Of a stretch of DNA of 64,000 nucleotides, positions 24,644-35,787 are shown in pieces. Origin of the DNA: Homarus americanus (lineage: Eukaryota; Arthropoda; Malacostraca; Decapoda; Nephropidae); NCBI RefSeq assembly GCF_018991925.1, contig NW_024738608.1, forward strand, positions 1,914,187-1,978,186, written 5' to 3'. Numbering within the stretch: position 1 is the stretch's first letter; every line of letters begins with the position of its first letter. The translations under genes and the position numbers were made by a program. Under the pieces are notes generated by a model. The model was not told the DNA's origin and ran no database searches. It saw only the letters and a list, made by a program, of their open reading frames with translations.

Positions 24644-24800
24644 GATTATCGTGGACGTCAAGGCGGTCTGGGATCCTTATCTTCCTGGAGGATCTGGGTC
24701 CTACCGTCAAGTCAGTGCCCATGCCGTGCCCTCTGTCGTACCCCAGCTGTGTCCTACTGCCCTACCTGCACGTGTACCAGGGGCGCGCCTCTGATCCTGG
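24644..24800 (+). CDS. Candidate internal exon 1 of a CUB-like extracellular protein
   Basis: A 157-nt segment between a strong acceptor (polypyrimidine tract, then GCTTCAG) and a strong donor (GTGAGA). Codons start at 24646. The frame is open throughout and ends with two bases that pair in phase with the segment at 28089. It encodes about 51 residues including GILIFLEDLGPTVKS, CPLSYPSC and CVLLPYLHVYQG. Hydrophobic strand, Asp-Leu, Cys, then Tyr-Leu-x-Val-Tyr-x-Gly is the order seen in CUB domains, which are extracellular beta-sandwich modules of proteases, receptors and matrix proteins. CUB identity is inference; the usual Asp before the Tyr is replaced by Pro. One other frame is open but does not continue into the second segment. 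No upstream exon was found. Could be a chance open frame, but the splice borders, phase match and lack of repeats favour a real gene. Confidence 0.5.
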
Positions 24801-24854
24801 GTGAGATAATGTATAGTACTTGGCTCTTGATGTGATTCCCAGATACCGCCTACT

Positions 24855-25028
24855 GAAGAGGTGACTTATCTTCTTCTTCTTCTTCTTTCTCCCTCCGTCT
24901 CCTCCTCCTTCTTCTTCCTTCCTCCTCCTCCTCCCGCTTCTTTTCTTCTTCTTCCCTCCCCTGCTTCTTCTTCTTCTTCTTCTTCTTCTTCTTCTTCTTC
25001 TTGATTATGGCGACATATTGAACATCTG

Positions 25029-25062
<34 letters not shown>
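24855..25062. repeat. (CTT)n/CTCCTC tract and (TCTA)n
   Basis: CTT repeats to 25003 and TCTA repeats at 25027-25062. The following 25063-25350 is unique with nothing recognised. Confidence 0.9.
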
Positions 25063-25354
25063 CCAACCAATTCTACCTTTAGTTGTCAATGAGAACACTT
25101 AAAGACAAATGAATTAGGGGTGACACAACATTATGGACATACCGTAAATAGACAGAGACACGCACAGCCATGTAGACACGTAGGGCGGTGGTAGACACGT
25201 GACCTGAGTCTTCTGGACATGGGTATCCCGCGTGTCTTAGATCTAATGGGTCTTACACTGACACCTGGAATCTTAAGACTTCCTACGGTGAATATTTCTC
25301 TACCTATTTGGCCAAGGTGAGAGTTTATCAGGCTACCTATGACACTTTTACCTC

Positions 25355-25535
25355 ACCTGAAGAATCTACCTCCCTTCCCCACCTCCTACCGAGCTTGTTT
25401 CAACGTAAGATTAACCCCCTAACCTAATCTAACCTAACCAAACTCTAATTTAACCTCATCATTCCAAATAATGTTAGGGTGGTTAATCTTCAGGTGAAAT
25501 AAGCTGGGGTGGTGATTCTTCAGGTGATCCCTCAC
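25355..25535. mobile_element. Foldback (TTAGG-core) element
   Basis: The left arm starts TCACCTGAAGAATCTACCTC. The core is CTAACCTAATCTAACC. The right arm reads GTTAGGGTGGTTAATCTTCA, GGTGAAATAAGCTGGGG, then GATTCTTCAGGTGATCC. Both arms carry the doubled TTCAGGTG sub-repeat. Confidence 0.75.
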
Positions 25536-25689
25536 TCTTAACACAAAGATGGCGTCTAACAATGGCGTTAAGATTACGTTGAGACTCGACTGATAAATAG
25601 ATGATAATAGTAAAGAAGGAACGAGAGAATTTGGTGTTAGTTAAGGGCAATAACCCGTTTTGTGGCTGATGAATTACTTAGACATGTGA

Positions 25690-25980
25690 CAGGATTCTAC
25701 ACTTGGCCATGGGGAGGGAGGAGGGAGGGAGTGGCGAAGGTAAGGGAAGGAGGGGTGATGATGGGAGGGTGAGTGTAAGGGATGGTAGGGAGGAAGGGAG
25801 TGGTTGAGGAAGGGAGGGCTGATGGTGAGGGAAGGTAAGGGAAGATGGGGTGATGGTGAGAGATGGGAGGGTGATGGCGGGAGATGGTAGGGTGATGGTG
25901 GGAGATGGGAGGGTGATGGTGGGAGATGGTAGGATGATGGCGGGAGATGGTAGGGTGAGGGAAGATAAAGTATGAAGTGG
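25690..25980. repeat. 21-bp minisatellite (GGGAGATGGTAGGGTGATGGT)
   Basis: G-rich imperfect units, most regular at 25850-25960. Confidence 0.85.
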
Positions 25981-26159
25981 AGTAGATAACGAGATACTAA
26001 TTTAACCCTTTAAATATGATGACTTATCCATTTAGTACAATGTCATCGTACTCAAGAGGGTTATCACCTCGTACTCTAGGGCTGAAGTCATCGTACTCAA
26101 AGGATAAAGTCATTGTATACTCGAGGGATTAATTCGTAATTAATGGGTAGAGTTGTCTC

Positions 26160-26340
26160 ACTTTTCAAACCCGACCCAACCCAACCCAGCCTAGCCTATC
26201 CCAACCCAACCCAGCCTAGCCTATCCCAACCCAACCCAGCCTAGCCTATCCCAACCCAACCCAGCCTAGCCTATCCCAACCCAACCCAGCCCATCCCAAC
26301 CCAACCCAGCCTAACCAAACCCAGCTTAACCTCTACAACA
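26160..26340. repeat. 25-bp array made of pentamers
   Basis: Five copies of AACCC-AACCC-AGCCT-AGCCT-ATCCC, degenerating to the right. It looks like a telomere-like pentamer re-amplified as a 25-mer. The segment 26341-27095 is AT-rich unique DNA with a short (GT)n and TATGTA tracts. Confidence 0.85.
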
Positions 26341-27096
26341 CCCAAACAACTGATTTTGGGGGCGGAAATAAACTTTTAAACAAATAAATAAATAAACAAT
26401 GTAAAATATGTGGTTCCGTTTTCCTTAACGTTTCCCACGCTGACTTCACCAGCCAAACACTCCCTCAACCTACCGTCTTAGTGTAGGTTAGGGAAGGCGA
26501 GTAGTGTACAGTAGGTTAGGTAGAATAGTTTAGTGTAAGTTAGGAAAGTGTATGGTAGAATAGGTTACTGTAGGTTAGAATAGCTTTGAGATTTGATTAG
26601 GTTAAATAACGATGCATACAGCCTTACCTTGTAATTTTGCGCCATTAAAAGTTATAAGTTCGTAGTCGCCATTGTTGACATTGCAGCGTCGCGTGCTAAG
26701 TGTAAATGATTTAATAATTCTGCTTTACAGTTGCTAGTTCTATTTATAATGTGCTTTTCAGTTGCTAGTGGTATTTATTATGTATATATACGTATACTTA
26801 TCTTGGCGTAAACTGTCCAACTTTCGTGGTATTGTCAAAGTCTCGCAATATCTAACTGTGTAATTTTAAGTGTTGATTTTCAGGTTATTTAGGGTCTTGG
26901 AAAAAGAATGCCCTGATTTTCATATATAACCCTTTAAAATCAAGGCATTTTTTTCGATGACTGTATGTGTGTGTGTGTGTGCATTAATTTGTATTTATGT
27001 GTATATATTAATTTGTATATTTCTGTATGTACTGTATGTAAATGTATTAATTGGTATATTTATGTATTTATATATAAACAGTATAAACGGAACTTC

Positions 27097-27311
27097 TCGG
27101 ATCACCTGAAGAATCTCCACCCCAGATATTTCGCCTAAAGATTAACCACCCAAACGCTGATCTAACCTAACCCATTCTAACACTATTTGGGGGTCTGAAA
27201 TTAGGTTAGATTAAGATAGGTTAGCGTTAGGGTGGCTAATCTTAAGGCTAGGTTAGGTTAGGTTACGTTAGGTAGAAATAGTCTTTGATGGAGATTCTTC
27301 AGGTGATCCCA
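27097..27311. mobile_element. Foldback (TTAGG-core) element, best preserved copy
   Basis: The terminal inverted repeats are exact for 20 bp: GGATCACCTGAAGAATCTCC on the left and its complement GGAGATTCTTCAGGTGATCC on the right. Inside are a second, inverted block (GATTAACCACC against GGTGGCTAATC) and a CTAACCTAACC core that switches to TTAGGTTAGG. No open frame is present, so it is non-autonomous. A target-site duplication is not clear. Confidence 0.85.
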
Positions 27312-27701
27312 AAACTCATACACAAGAATATAATCAACGTGAGAGAGAGGAAGGTAAATATTATCACCAGAGAATAAAATACTTCCTGTGAATGATGTTA
27401 ACTTATCTTCACTACACACTAAATTACAGAAGGGAATAATTTATATCCCAATACTGGATGTAAATTGAGAGTATTTTTTTTTAAAGATAAGTTAGAAATG
27501 CTGTTAATATATTTTTTATATTTAACTTTCTGTTGGTATTCAAGCAGAGAGTGACCCACATTCACAGAGATGTAGAGTTTAAGTTAGGTTAGGTTAGGTT
27601 CTCAATATCAACAAACTCTGCTGAACACATAAATACTAATCATATACATTGGTTTCTGAAGAATATATAAAGAATTTGTTGTATTGTACCTCGATATTAC
27701 G

Positions 27702-27702
<1 letters not shown>

Positions 27703-27747
<45 letters not shown>
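27703..27747. repeat. (GT)n microsatellite
   Basis: About 21 GT units. Confidence 0.96.
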
Positions 27748-28088
27748 GTATTTCACCACACGCACAAACAGACGAGTGAGGAATGACCAACACAACACCG
27801 GAAATTAAAAAAGAAGTAACTGATTTCTTTTCTATTCACCGCCGTTGTCGTTGTCGGCTGCGAGGAGGAGGAGGAGGAGGAGGAAACAGGAAACCAGACA
27901 AGACAATGAATGAAAAGTGTCAATAGAAGAAAGTGTGAGGGGAAGTGAAGGGAGGCGGGAGGTGTGCGGAGAAGTGAAGGGAAGAATAGAGGAAATAATA
28001 CGTTTTCTCTCGATCCCTTAAACCAGCGACAAATACGGAAATCCTGATGAAAAGCGTTAATGATAAACCCTACGGGACAATACCACAG

Positions 28089-28187
28089 GTGTGCATCCCA
28101 GGGGAACCTCTCCGACGGCTGCGACACAACCCTGACCACGACGCCCCGCTTCTACCTTCCGTCGCCGCCCTACTACCGAGGCTCAGG
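28089..28187 (+). CDS. Candidate internal exon 2 of a CUB-like extracellular protein
   Basis: A 99-nt segment with acceptor ATACCACAG and donor GTATAA. The first base completes the split codon from 24799-24800 (Gly). The frame then reads CASQGNLSDGCDTTLTTTP, RFYLPSPPYYRGSG, and leaves two bases for the next exon. Cys at both ends, Asp-Gly-Cys and Ser-Pro-Pro-Tyr-Tyr suit a secreted domain, and in a CUB reading the first Cys falls where the second half of the module begins. A second frame is also open within the segment, but only this one matches the phase of the preceding segment. Putative intron: 3.3 kb, containing two foldback elements and several minisatellites. No further exon was identified within the window. 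Confidence 0.45.
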
Positions 28188-28198
28188 GTATAATGGGT

Positions 28199-28448
28199 AG
28201 TTTGGGGCAGGTCTAAAACGTATAATGATCATCCTAAATCGGAAAATTCAAGCTAGGACCTCCCCGGCGAGCACAACAATAGCTAGACAGAGGTCCTCCG
28301 CCCCCCTCCCCCCTCCCCTCCGCCATCACCAGTCGTCGCCCCATTGTTCCTCACACTAAGGACATGATCACTAGTTTGGAGCCGAACCAAAACGTATAAT
28401 AATAGGACTAAAATAGGATAATTCACCCGAGACCGTCCAATGTCGCTC
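28199..28448. repeat. Diverged direct duplication, about 75 bp, 175 bp apart
   Basis: 28199-28273 and 28374-28448 align without gaps at roughly 70 per cent identity. Shared blocks are TAGTTTGG, AAAACGTATAAT and AATTCA. The sequence between is unrelated and C-rich. Confidence 0.6.
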
Positions 28449-28854
28449 TTTAATTGGTAGGTTTTTATCAGTGTGGTCAGGTCACATCAGGTCGACCAGC
28501 CTCCACCATGTTCCAAGATGAGGAAATTGACTTGAAACCAGAGACCAATTTACCCAATATATAGGTCTCTAATGAAGCATATACTGTACACTCATCACTA
28601 TATATATGTCTCTTATTAAATACGTGATATAAGACATAATTCACTATATTAGTAACAAAACACCTGGCAGACAGAAACAGGTGGGTTGTGGATTTGAAAC
28701 CTGACGCGTAACTCTCATCACATGACAGTATAAACTTGGACGATTAATTTCACAGTTGGTGAGGACGAGACACTGATTATCTCTCCTCCTTCGTCTCTCA
28801 GTCTCATTGGTCTGTCTCTCCTTCGTCTCTCAGTCTCATTGATCCGTCTCTCCT

Positions 28855-29025
28855 CCATAAGCTTATTTCCCCGAATGCTCACCTAATCTAACCTAACCAA
28901 ATCCTAACCTCACCTAACCTAACCTAACCAAATCCTAACCTAACCAAATTCAAACCTAACCTAATCTAACCATATCCTAACTTAACAAAGCAGATGACGA
29001 GGTGCAGTAAAGACGTAATGAAGAT
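28855..29025. repeat. CCTAA-like repeats
   Basis: CTAACCTAACCAAATCCTAAC units, telomere-like but degenerate, adjoining the next foldback element. Confidence 0.75.
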
Positions 29026-29491
29026 CACCTGTAGATTAGGACCCCTAGCATATTTCACTATATAATTAAACACACGAACGCTACCTGGGGGGATTATAGG
29101 TAAAGTTAATTAAGTTAGATTAAGTTAGGTTTTCTATATATTAGTTAAAGTTAGATCTAATTAGGTTAGATTAAATTAGGTTATGTTCGATACAGTTAGG
29201 TTATGTTAGATTAAGCTTGGCTGTGTTACGTTACGTTAAGTTCGGTTGGGTTCGGTTGGGTTATGTTTGATTACGTTAGATTAAGTTAGCTTATGCTACA
29301 TTAAGTTAGGTTATGATAGATTAATTTAGATTATATTAGGTAAGAGGTTAGTTTTGTTTAGGTTAGATTAAGTTATGTTAGATTAAGTTAGGTTATAATA
29401 AGTTAGGTTAGATTAAGATAAGTTATGTTACGCTAGTCTTAGAATGGTTAATCTTAGGTGAAATAAACTTGGGGGTTAATCTTCAGGTGAG
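29026..29491. mobile_element. Foldback (TTAGG-core) element with expanded core
   Basis: The left arm contains AGATCACCTGTAGATTAGGA and CGAACGCTACCTGGGG. The core of about 300 bp is GATTAAGTTAGGTTATGTTA-type repeats. The right arm contains GGTTAATCTTAGGTGAAATA and TTAATCTTCAGGTGAGCC. The core is much longer than in other copies. Confidence 0.7.
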
Positions 29492-29569
29492 CCATTTAAG
29501 TGAACGTAAAAAAAACATTATTCTTGGGGTGTTTTCTAAATTATTTTTTTTAATTAATTCTTGTGAACT

Positions 29570-29572
<3 letters not shown>

Positions 29573-29639
<67 letters not shown>
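29573..29639. repeat. (CT)n microsatellite
   Basis: About 33 CT units. The segment 29640-29950 is AT-rich unique DNA with (AAT)n at 29817-29855. Confidence 0.96.
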
Positions 29640-29642
<3 letters not shown>

Positions 29643-29984
29643 CTTCTAATAAATCAGTTATTTATGAAAAAATGTCATTTTTTCTATATAAAATTTGAAA
29701 CTAAAAAAAAAGGTTGACATATTTACAAACTGGTTAACAATGGAAAATGTGTGCCTTTTTGTCATGAATAAATGGTGATTTTTAGTCAAATTCGAAAGCA
29801 AATAAACGAGGAATATAATAATAATATAAATAATAATAATAATAATAATAATAATCAGCATATTAAGATAATGCTTTGCAGGTTTGTGTTGTTTTTGTTT
29901 TTGTTTGGGGTTCAGTTTACGATTGTGCAATGTGCATGTTTGGGTTTGTGCGCGTATAGTGTTTTTTTTTTTTTACGGGAATTA

Positions 29985-30630
29985 ACCCACCCGGGCACAG
30001 GTCAAACGACCCACAACGGGGCCTGGGGGGCGAAAAAAAAGAACAGAAAGAAATTGAAAATAGAGAAGAAAAAGGTTATACTGTGTTAATCTACACCACG
30101 AAGATGTCGGAAAACCAGCTTTTTAAAGTGAAACAGATTGTCTAAGTTTGGAAACACAGAAGAAGGCAGAGCATTCCACAGTTTGGCTGTGTGAGGAAAG
30201 AAGGAGGTACTATAACGGATTATTCTAGTGTGACCGACATCCACAGAGAAACGGTGGGCACCGCGGGCAAGACAAGTGTTACGAACCCACGGCCTTGCCG
30301 GCGGTACACAGGATGCTAAATCCACCGAACATTGCCCGTTAAAATACTTGTAAAAGAGAGAGAGAGAGTGAAGCAATATTGCAGCGAAGAGAAAGGGAAG
30401 AGAGACTGTCGACTAAAGGAGGAGAGTTAATAAGATGAAATGCCTTTGATTCCACCCTATCTAATAGTTGGACAGAAGAAGAGCCACCCCAGATATGAGA
30501 GCAGTACTCCAAGTTTGGACGAATGAATCCCTTATATACTTGGAGCAACTGCTCAGGAGTGAAGTAGCTACGGCATCTGTATAGCATTCCCAACTTTCGG
30601 GAGGCAGCTTTAGCTATATTAAGGATGTGT
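29985..30630 (-). pseudogene. LINE ORF2 C-terminal fragment, copy 1
   Basis: Minus-strand LINE piece in two overlapping frames, 30339-30593 and 30086-30376. It reads MLYRCRSYFTPEQLLQVYKG, FIRPNLEYCSHIWGG, then NGQCSVDLASCVPP, YSTSFFPHTAKLWNALPSSV and HFKKLVFRHL. This is the post-RT region of a LINE lineage common in arthropods. Compared with the copy at 31508-32038, one extra base near 30341 (AAAATA against AAGTA) breaks the frame. The 3' UTR follows toward 29985. No catalytic RT motif is present. The clade is not certain (Jockey- or CR1-like). Confidence 0.8.
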
Positions 30631-30733
30631 GATTATAAGAATGGGATATTACACCTCTACCAATGAATGGTATAGAGGTGTATGTGTTAAATTTGTTTGT
30701 ATGTGTGTTGTTTTTTCTTTGTGTAATTCTAAA

Positions 30734-30737
<4 letters not shown>

Positions 30738-30779
<42 letters not shown>

Positions 30780-31015
30780 GCCATAAAACCAGTTTATTTA
30801 CCTAGAATTATACAGATGCAAAGTGACTACCACCACTACCACCAACACTACCACTATTACCACCACCACACCTATTACCACCACTAATAACACCACCACT
30901 ACTACTACCATCACCACCACCAACACCATCACCATTACTACCACCACTCATACTACCACTAACATCACCACCACTACTATCACCACCACTACTATCACCA
31001 CCAACACCAATACTG
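30738..31015. repeat. (GT)n and (ACC)n microsatellites
   Basis: GT run at 30738-30772, then mixed ACC/ACT trinucleotides at 30820-31012. Thr- and Gly-rich frames are artefacts. The segment 31016-31440 is AT-rich with a short (AAC)n and no gene. Confidence 0.92.
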
Positions 31016-31489
31016 GCTCTTGAAGGTGCCTGAAAAATACTTGACACATATCAGAAGAAAAAACTCTAAATATTACCACAATCTTACCACATCATAGCTG
31101 ACCAGGCGATTATTTAATTAATAATAACAACAACAACAACAACAACAACAGCAATAACTGCAATGGTCGGCAAAGGAGTGAAAAAATAGAAAAAAGCAAT
31201 GAAAAAATAAATATTATGAACAAAGACAAGAATAACATTATTAATATTCAACAAAAACACCATAATTATTCATGAATAGTGTAAACATAAACAACAAAGA
31301 CAACATGACTATTCAACAAACACACCTTGACGTTGCAACACAACTCAACATGTTCCTACGTGATGCAACACATTTCACGGTGGTTTGTTGAACACGGCCA
31401 ATTTTATAGCTTCAGTGAGGGACGTGAGATGGTTCAAGATATAGCCTAGACATATACTGTGCAGGGGGAGGGGAGAGAGGGAAGGGGAG

Positions 31490-32420
31490 GGGGAGAGTAA
31501 AACGAAATTAAAAATAGAAAAGAAAAAGATTAAAGTAATAATCTACTGCACAAAGATGACGGAAAACCAGTTTTTTGAAGTGAAACAGATTGTAAGAGTA
31601 TGGAAACACAGAAGAAGGCAGAGCATTCCACAGTTTGGCTGTGTGAGGAAAGAAGGATGTACTATAACGGGTTATTCTAGTGTGACTGACAGCCACAGAG
31701 AAACGGTGGGCACCGCGGGCAGGACGAGTGTTACTAGCCCACGGCCTTGCCGGCGGTACACAGGATGCCAAATCTGCCGAACATTGCCCGTTAAGTACCT
31801 GTAAAAGAGAAAGAGAGAGTGAAGCAACATTGCGGCAAAGAGAAAGGGGAGAGAGATTGTCGACTAAAGGAGGAGAGTTAATAAGACGAAATGCCTTTGA
31901 CTCCACCCTATCTAATAGTTGGACAGAAGAAGAGCCACCCCAGATATGAGAGCAGTACTCCAAGTTAGGACGAATGAATCCCTTATAAACTTGAAGCAAC
32001 TGCTCAGGAGTGAAGTAGCTTCGGCATCTGTACAGCATTCCCAGCTTTCGGGAGGCAGCTTTAGTTTTGTTGTAGATGTGTGGCCTCTATGATATATTAG
32101 AGGAAATGGTGAAGCCTAGCATATCTATTTTAGAATTTGGCAGAATGATTGAGTTTGGGTTTTGAGGCAAAGGCGAAAGAGGCGAGTAAGCTCAGGGGCC
32201 AGGGCTTCAGCACACTCCCTCAGAACACGAGGGGGTATTCCGTCCGGCCCATGTGCCTTACTCACATCCAACCTGGATAACACACCAGCAACCCTACGAG
32301 TGAAGATTATAGGAAAGTGCATAGGTTCAGTTGGAGCAGCAGGAGTAGGAGGGGTAGAGTTGGAAACGTCTATGGTGGAGTTAGAAGAAAATAAGGTGCC
32401 AGAGTAAAGATAAGAAGTGG
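31490..32420 (-). pseudogene. LINE ORF2, copy 2, RT core deleted
   Basis: A minus-strand element of the same family as the copy at 29985-30630. The upstream part (about 32420 to 32125) encodes the start of an RT domain, with LSRLDVSKAHGPDGIPPRVL followed by RECAEALAPELTRLF. The downstream part (32038 to 31508) is an intact 176-residue C-terminal frame beginning MLYRCRSYFTPEQLLQVYKG and containing FFPHTAKLWNALPSSVFP. Between them the whole RT palm, with its catalytic aspartate motifs, is missing; only about 85 bp join the two parts. The product cannot act as a polymerase. The intact C-terminal frame suggests the deletion is not ancient. Confidence 0.8.
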
Positions 32421-32424
32421 TTGT

Positions 32425-32473
32425 ATTTATAATAATAACAGTAATAATGATAATAATAATAAAAATAAAAACA

Positions 32474-32530
<57 letters not shown>
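32425..32530. repeat. (AAT)n microsatellite
   Basis: AAT repeats with GTAATAATG-type interruptions, at the 5' end of the LINE remnant. AAC repeats follow at 32565-32615. Confidence 0.94.
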
Positions 32531-32852
32531 GTAATAATAGCCATCATAATTATTAAACCCTTCCCCTTTAACAACAACAATCACTAACAACACCAACAAC
32601 AACAACAACAACAAACGGGTAAAAACGATAAGACACGTGTACTTTATCTTGATACAAAATAAGAGTAATTATCTCCATCATTACATAAGTTGAGAAGCAG
32701 ATGAACCCTGGGAGTGTCGTATGAGTGTCTTGCTTCCTGAGTTACGGTAATTGAACAAAGTTTGGGCCAGGCTTTTGTTCCCTACACAGTGGCCTGGTGT
32801 TATTATGCTAATGTTGGTGGTTACTGCTTTTTATTATTTCTGACCGCGTCGA

Positions 32853-32853
32853 T

Positions 32854-32908
<55 letters not shown>
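32853..32908. repeat. (CT)n microsatellite
   Basis: About 27 CT units. Confidence 0.96.
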
Positions 32909-32911
<3 letters not shown>

Positions 32912-33007
32912 GGTCAGCTTATTGCAGGTGAAGCCACAAATTATACTTCACCTATACCTGCATCTTGTACAGTACAATAATAATTAACAATGTAATACTG
33001 TGACTAC

Positions 33008-33131
33008 TTCACCTGATGATTAAATACCTTCACACTAACCTAACCTAACCTAACCGTCCCAGGTATAGCGTTAGGGTTTTATAATCACCAGGTGAAATAA
33101 GTTTTGGGGTGTCTAATGTTCAGGTGATCCG
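33008..33131. mobile_element. Foldback (TTAGG-core) element, short copy
   Basis: The left arm is TTCACCTGATGATTAAATAC. The core is CTAACCTAACCTAACC. The right arm contains CCCAGGTATAGCGTTAGGG, then AATCACCAGGTGAAATAAG and GTCTAATGTTCAGGTGATCC. Confidence 0.75.
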
Positions 33132-33184
33132 TTATAACCAATTTTAACTCCTCTCGTTAAGGTGAATGTTATATAAAGTGTGAA

Positions 33185-33655
33185 GGGTGAACACACATTG
33201 TAGCCTGTAACAAGTTTGTGTACACACTGTAGCCTGTAGGATTCTTATATATACACACTGTAGCCTGTAGCAAGTATATATATACACAATGTAGCCTGTA
33301 GCAAGTTTACATACACACACACACACACACTGTAGCCTGTAGCAAGTTTACATACACACACACACACTGTAGCCTGTAACAAGTTATATATACACACTGT
33401 AGCCTGTAACAAGCTTATATATACACACTGTAGCCCGTAGCAAGTTTATATATACACACTGTAGCCTGTAACAAGTTATATATACACACTGTAGCCCGTA
33501 GCAAGTTTATATATACACACTGTAGCCTGTAGCAAGTTTACATACACACACACACACTGTAGCCTGTAAATGCTTATATATACACATTGTAGCCTGTATA
33601 ACTAGTTTGTATAGAGTTTTCTGATTCATACATACATACATACATACATACATGT
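33185..33655. repeat. 31-bp minisatellite and (CATA)n
   Basis: About 13 copies of a unit containing ACACACTGTAGCCTGTAGCA and a TATATA or CACA spacer of variable length. (CATA)n at 33628-33652. Confidence 0.93.
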
Positions 33656-33814
33656 CAATAATCGTATCTTATGTAATTTTTACGATACCTCTTTACACAA
33701 CTTTTACAGTACTTGTCTAAACTCTGTGATGTAATTAGCAGTCGTTAATTACTGTGTCTGTAATTACTGGTGATGATGACCCTCGAGTTGGTGACGTAAG
33801 AGGCCTGTTTAATG

Positions 33815-33815
<1 letters not shown>

Positions 33816-33859
<44 letters not shown>

Positions 33860-33870
33860 GTTTTTTGTGT
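33816..33870. repeat. (GT)n microsatellite
   Basis: About 21 GT units, then GTGTTTTTTGTGTG. The segment 33871-34315 is AT-rich unique DNA with nothing recognised. Confidence 0.95.
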
Positions 33871-34317
33871 GTGGTGTGTAGTTATGTATGTATTTTTTGT
33901 ATGTGTGTGTTTTTTATGTGTATAAGTTGAGAAAATGTGTACATGTGTTAGTAAGTTAAAATACGACCATTTTTTTTACCCTACACCCAACTAACATTCA
34001 TTAACATTAATAACAACAAAGAAATGTTTATACAATAGAATAGAGGTTAGCATATACGACAATGCACCCGAATAACTAATGTTTATAATGGTGTTTAGGG
34101 ATCTTTAAACACATAAGTAATGTTTTTGTATTTAAATTCCCAAGAGTTAGTGTTTATTGTAATATGTTTAAATTCCCTAAGAATTATGTTTATTACTGGG
34201 AGTTTAACCCCCCTCTAAGAAGTAATGTTTATATAGCCAGGAATGTATATAGTGCATGAAGTAATGTTTGTCTGCACTTACCGCCCGTGGAGAGGATGGG
34301 AGGAATATAAATTAGAG

Positions 34318-34445
34318 AGTATATAAAGGGGGGGGTAGAGGATAGGGGAGGAGGGGAGAGGGACGGAGGAGTGGAGATGGGGAAGGGGAAATGGAGGAGG
34401 ATAGGGGGTGTGGTAGAGGGAGAAGGGACGGGGGAAAAGAGGGGC
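34318..34445. repeat. G-rich degenerate tract
   Basis: GGGGAGGAGGGGAG-like sequence. The segment 34446-35155 is unique; a plus-strand frame of 120 residues at 34727 has no recognised similarity. Confidence 0.6.
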
Positions 34446-35159
34446 CCAGGTTCCTCGTAGTTTATGCTTAAGGATTAGGATTCACAAGGCTCCGTAAGGT
34501 AAATAATCCTCGTAAATAAAGACGTAAGAATAACACATAACTTAGTTGTTTTAAGGTTAAGATAATATAAGACTTACAACCCCTAAAAAACATTGTAAGT
34601 TATTTTTTTTTTTAATTTAACAATTAACACCATTCTTATAGCCCAGAAAGTTATATTTTAGTTAACTTCATTCTAGCATCATTTAGCATAGAGAGAAAGA
34701 AATTCCCTACAGACTGGAGGAATATTTTGAGGTTGTATATACCAGTTTGTCATAATATATGCTCACTGCCTCTCAAGATTCCGTATTTGCATCTAAATCT
34801 GAAATTGTCGCTATTTTGTTCTCGTAGCAATTTCCTGCAACATAAACACGCTTCCTGTGCTTGGCTTGTGTGTGGGGGGTTGGTTGATTCTCTCTCTCTC
34901 CATGTAAATAATAATAATAATACACCTCTCAGTACCCACATAAAGACATACACTACTCTCTATACACACGTAGGCATAAGGTACGACTCTCTTGTTGATT
35001 CCTCGTGTAAGGAGGAGGGGATTACACCAGAGAGTTTATTTGGGAGGAGCACGGTGGTGTTGGCTGAGTATTTCTCCTCTGCTCTGTGACTGACTTGACT
35101 GAGTGACTGGTTGACTGGTTTGCTGACCTACTGACTCACTCACTGATGGTTGACTGACT

Positions 35160-35405
35160 GAGAGGAGAGAGAGAGGGAAGGTGTTGATGGGTGAGTGGGG
35201 AAAGAGATGGGGAGGAGGGTGTTTGTGGGTGGGGAAAGAGAGGGGGAAGGTGATGTTGAGGGAGGTGAGGTGGAGGAGGAAAGACAGTGAGGAGGAAAGG
35301 AATAATTGGGGGGTGGAGAGAGAAAAGGGAGGGTGTTGGTGTGGTTGAAGAGTGAGTCAGGAGGGAGGGAGGGGAGGAGGAGGTGGAGGGAGGGTGTTGG
35401 TGGGC
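35160..35405. repeat. G-rich imperfect repeat
   Basis: GGGGAAAGAGRGGGRAGG and GAGGGTGTTGGTG units. Confidence 0.7.
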
Positions 35406-35434
35406 AGATAAATATTTTGTCCAACCAAACCTTT

Positions 35435-35575
35435 GTAACGTTAAAGCCCTGTAATTTGTATATTTGCACCATCAATCACTCTAACCTGTATATTTACACC
35501 TGTAGTTAAAGCCCTGTAACCTGTATATTTGAACCACCAATCATCTGTAGCTAAACCTGTATAACACGTAAATAT
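35435..35575. repeat. Short direct repeat (AAAGCCCTGTAA ... CCTGTATATTT)
   Basis: Two full copies and one partial copy, spaced about 70 bp. Confidence 0.65.
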
Positions 35576-35787
35576 GCATCAGCCACCCTTGATAGTCAAG
35601 TCCTTCCCATCAACAGTTACCGGAAGAGTCGCTAGTTAATAGGTCTAACAGGTCATTAGGGTCAGCCAGACGGTGATTAACCAATTACTCACGACCCAAC
35701 CCTATAATTACCAAGGGGGGGGAGAGTAATTCAGAGTCCTCACTATCCGCATGCCGATGTCTGGGTGGTGAAACTCTCCCAGGTTAA

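Noticed and set aside
34727..35089. 120-residue plus-strand frame
   Set aside because: Crosses a (AAT)n tract and shows no recognisable domain. A possible acceptor near 34828 was considered as a third exon after 28187, but no convincing donor or similarity was found.
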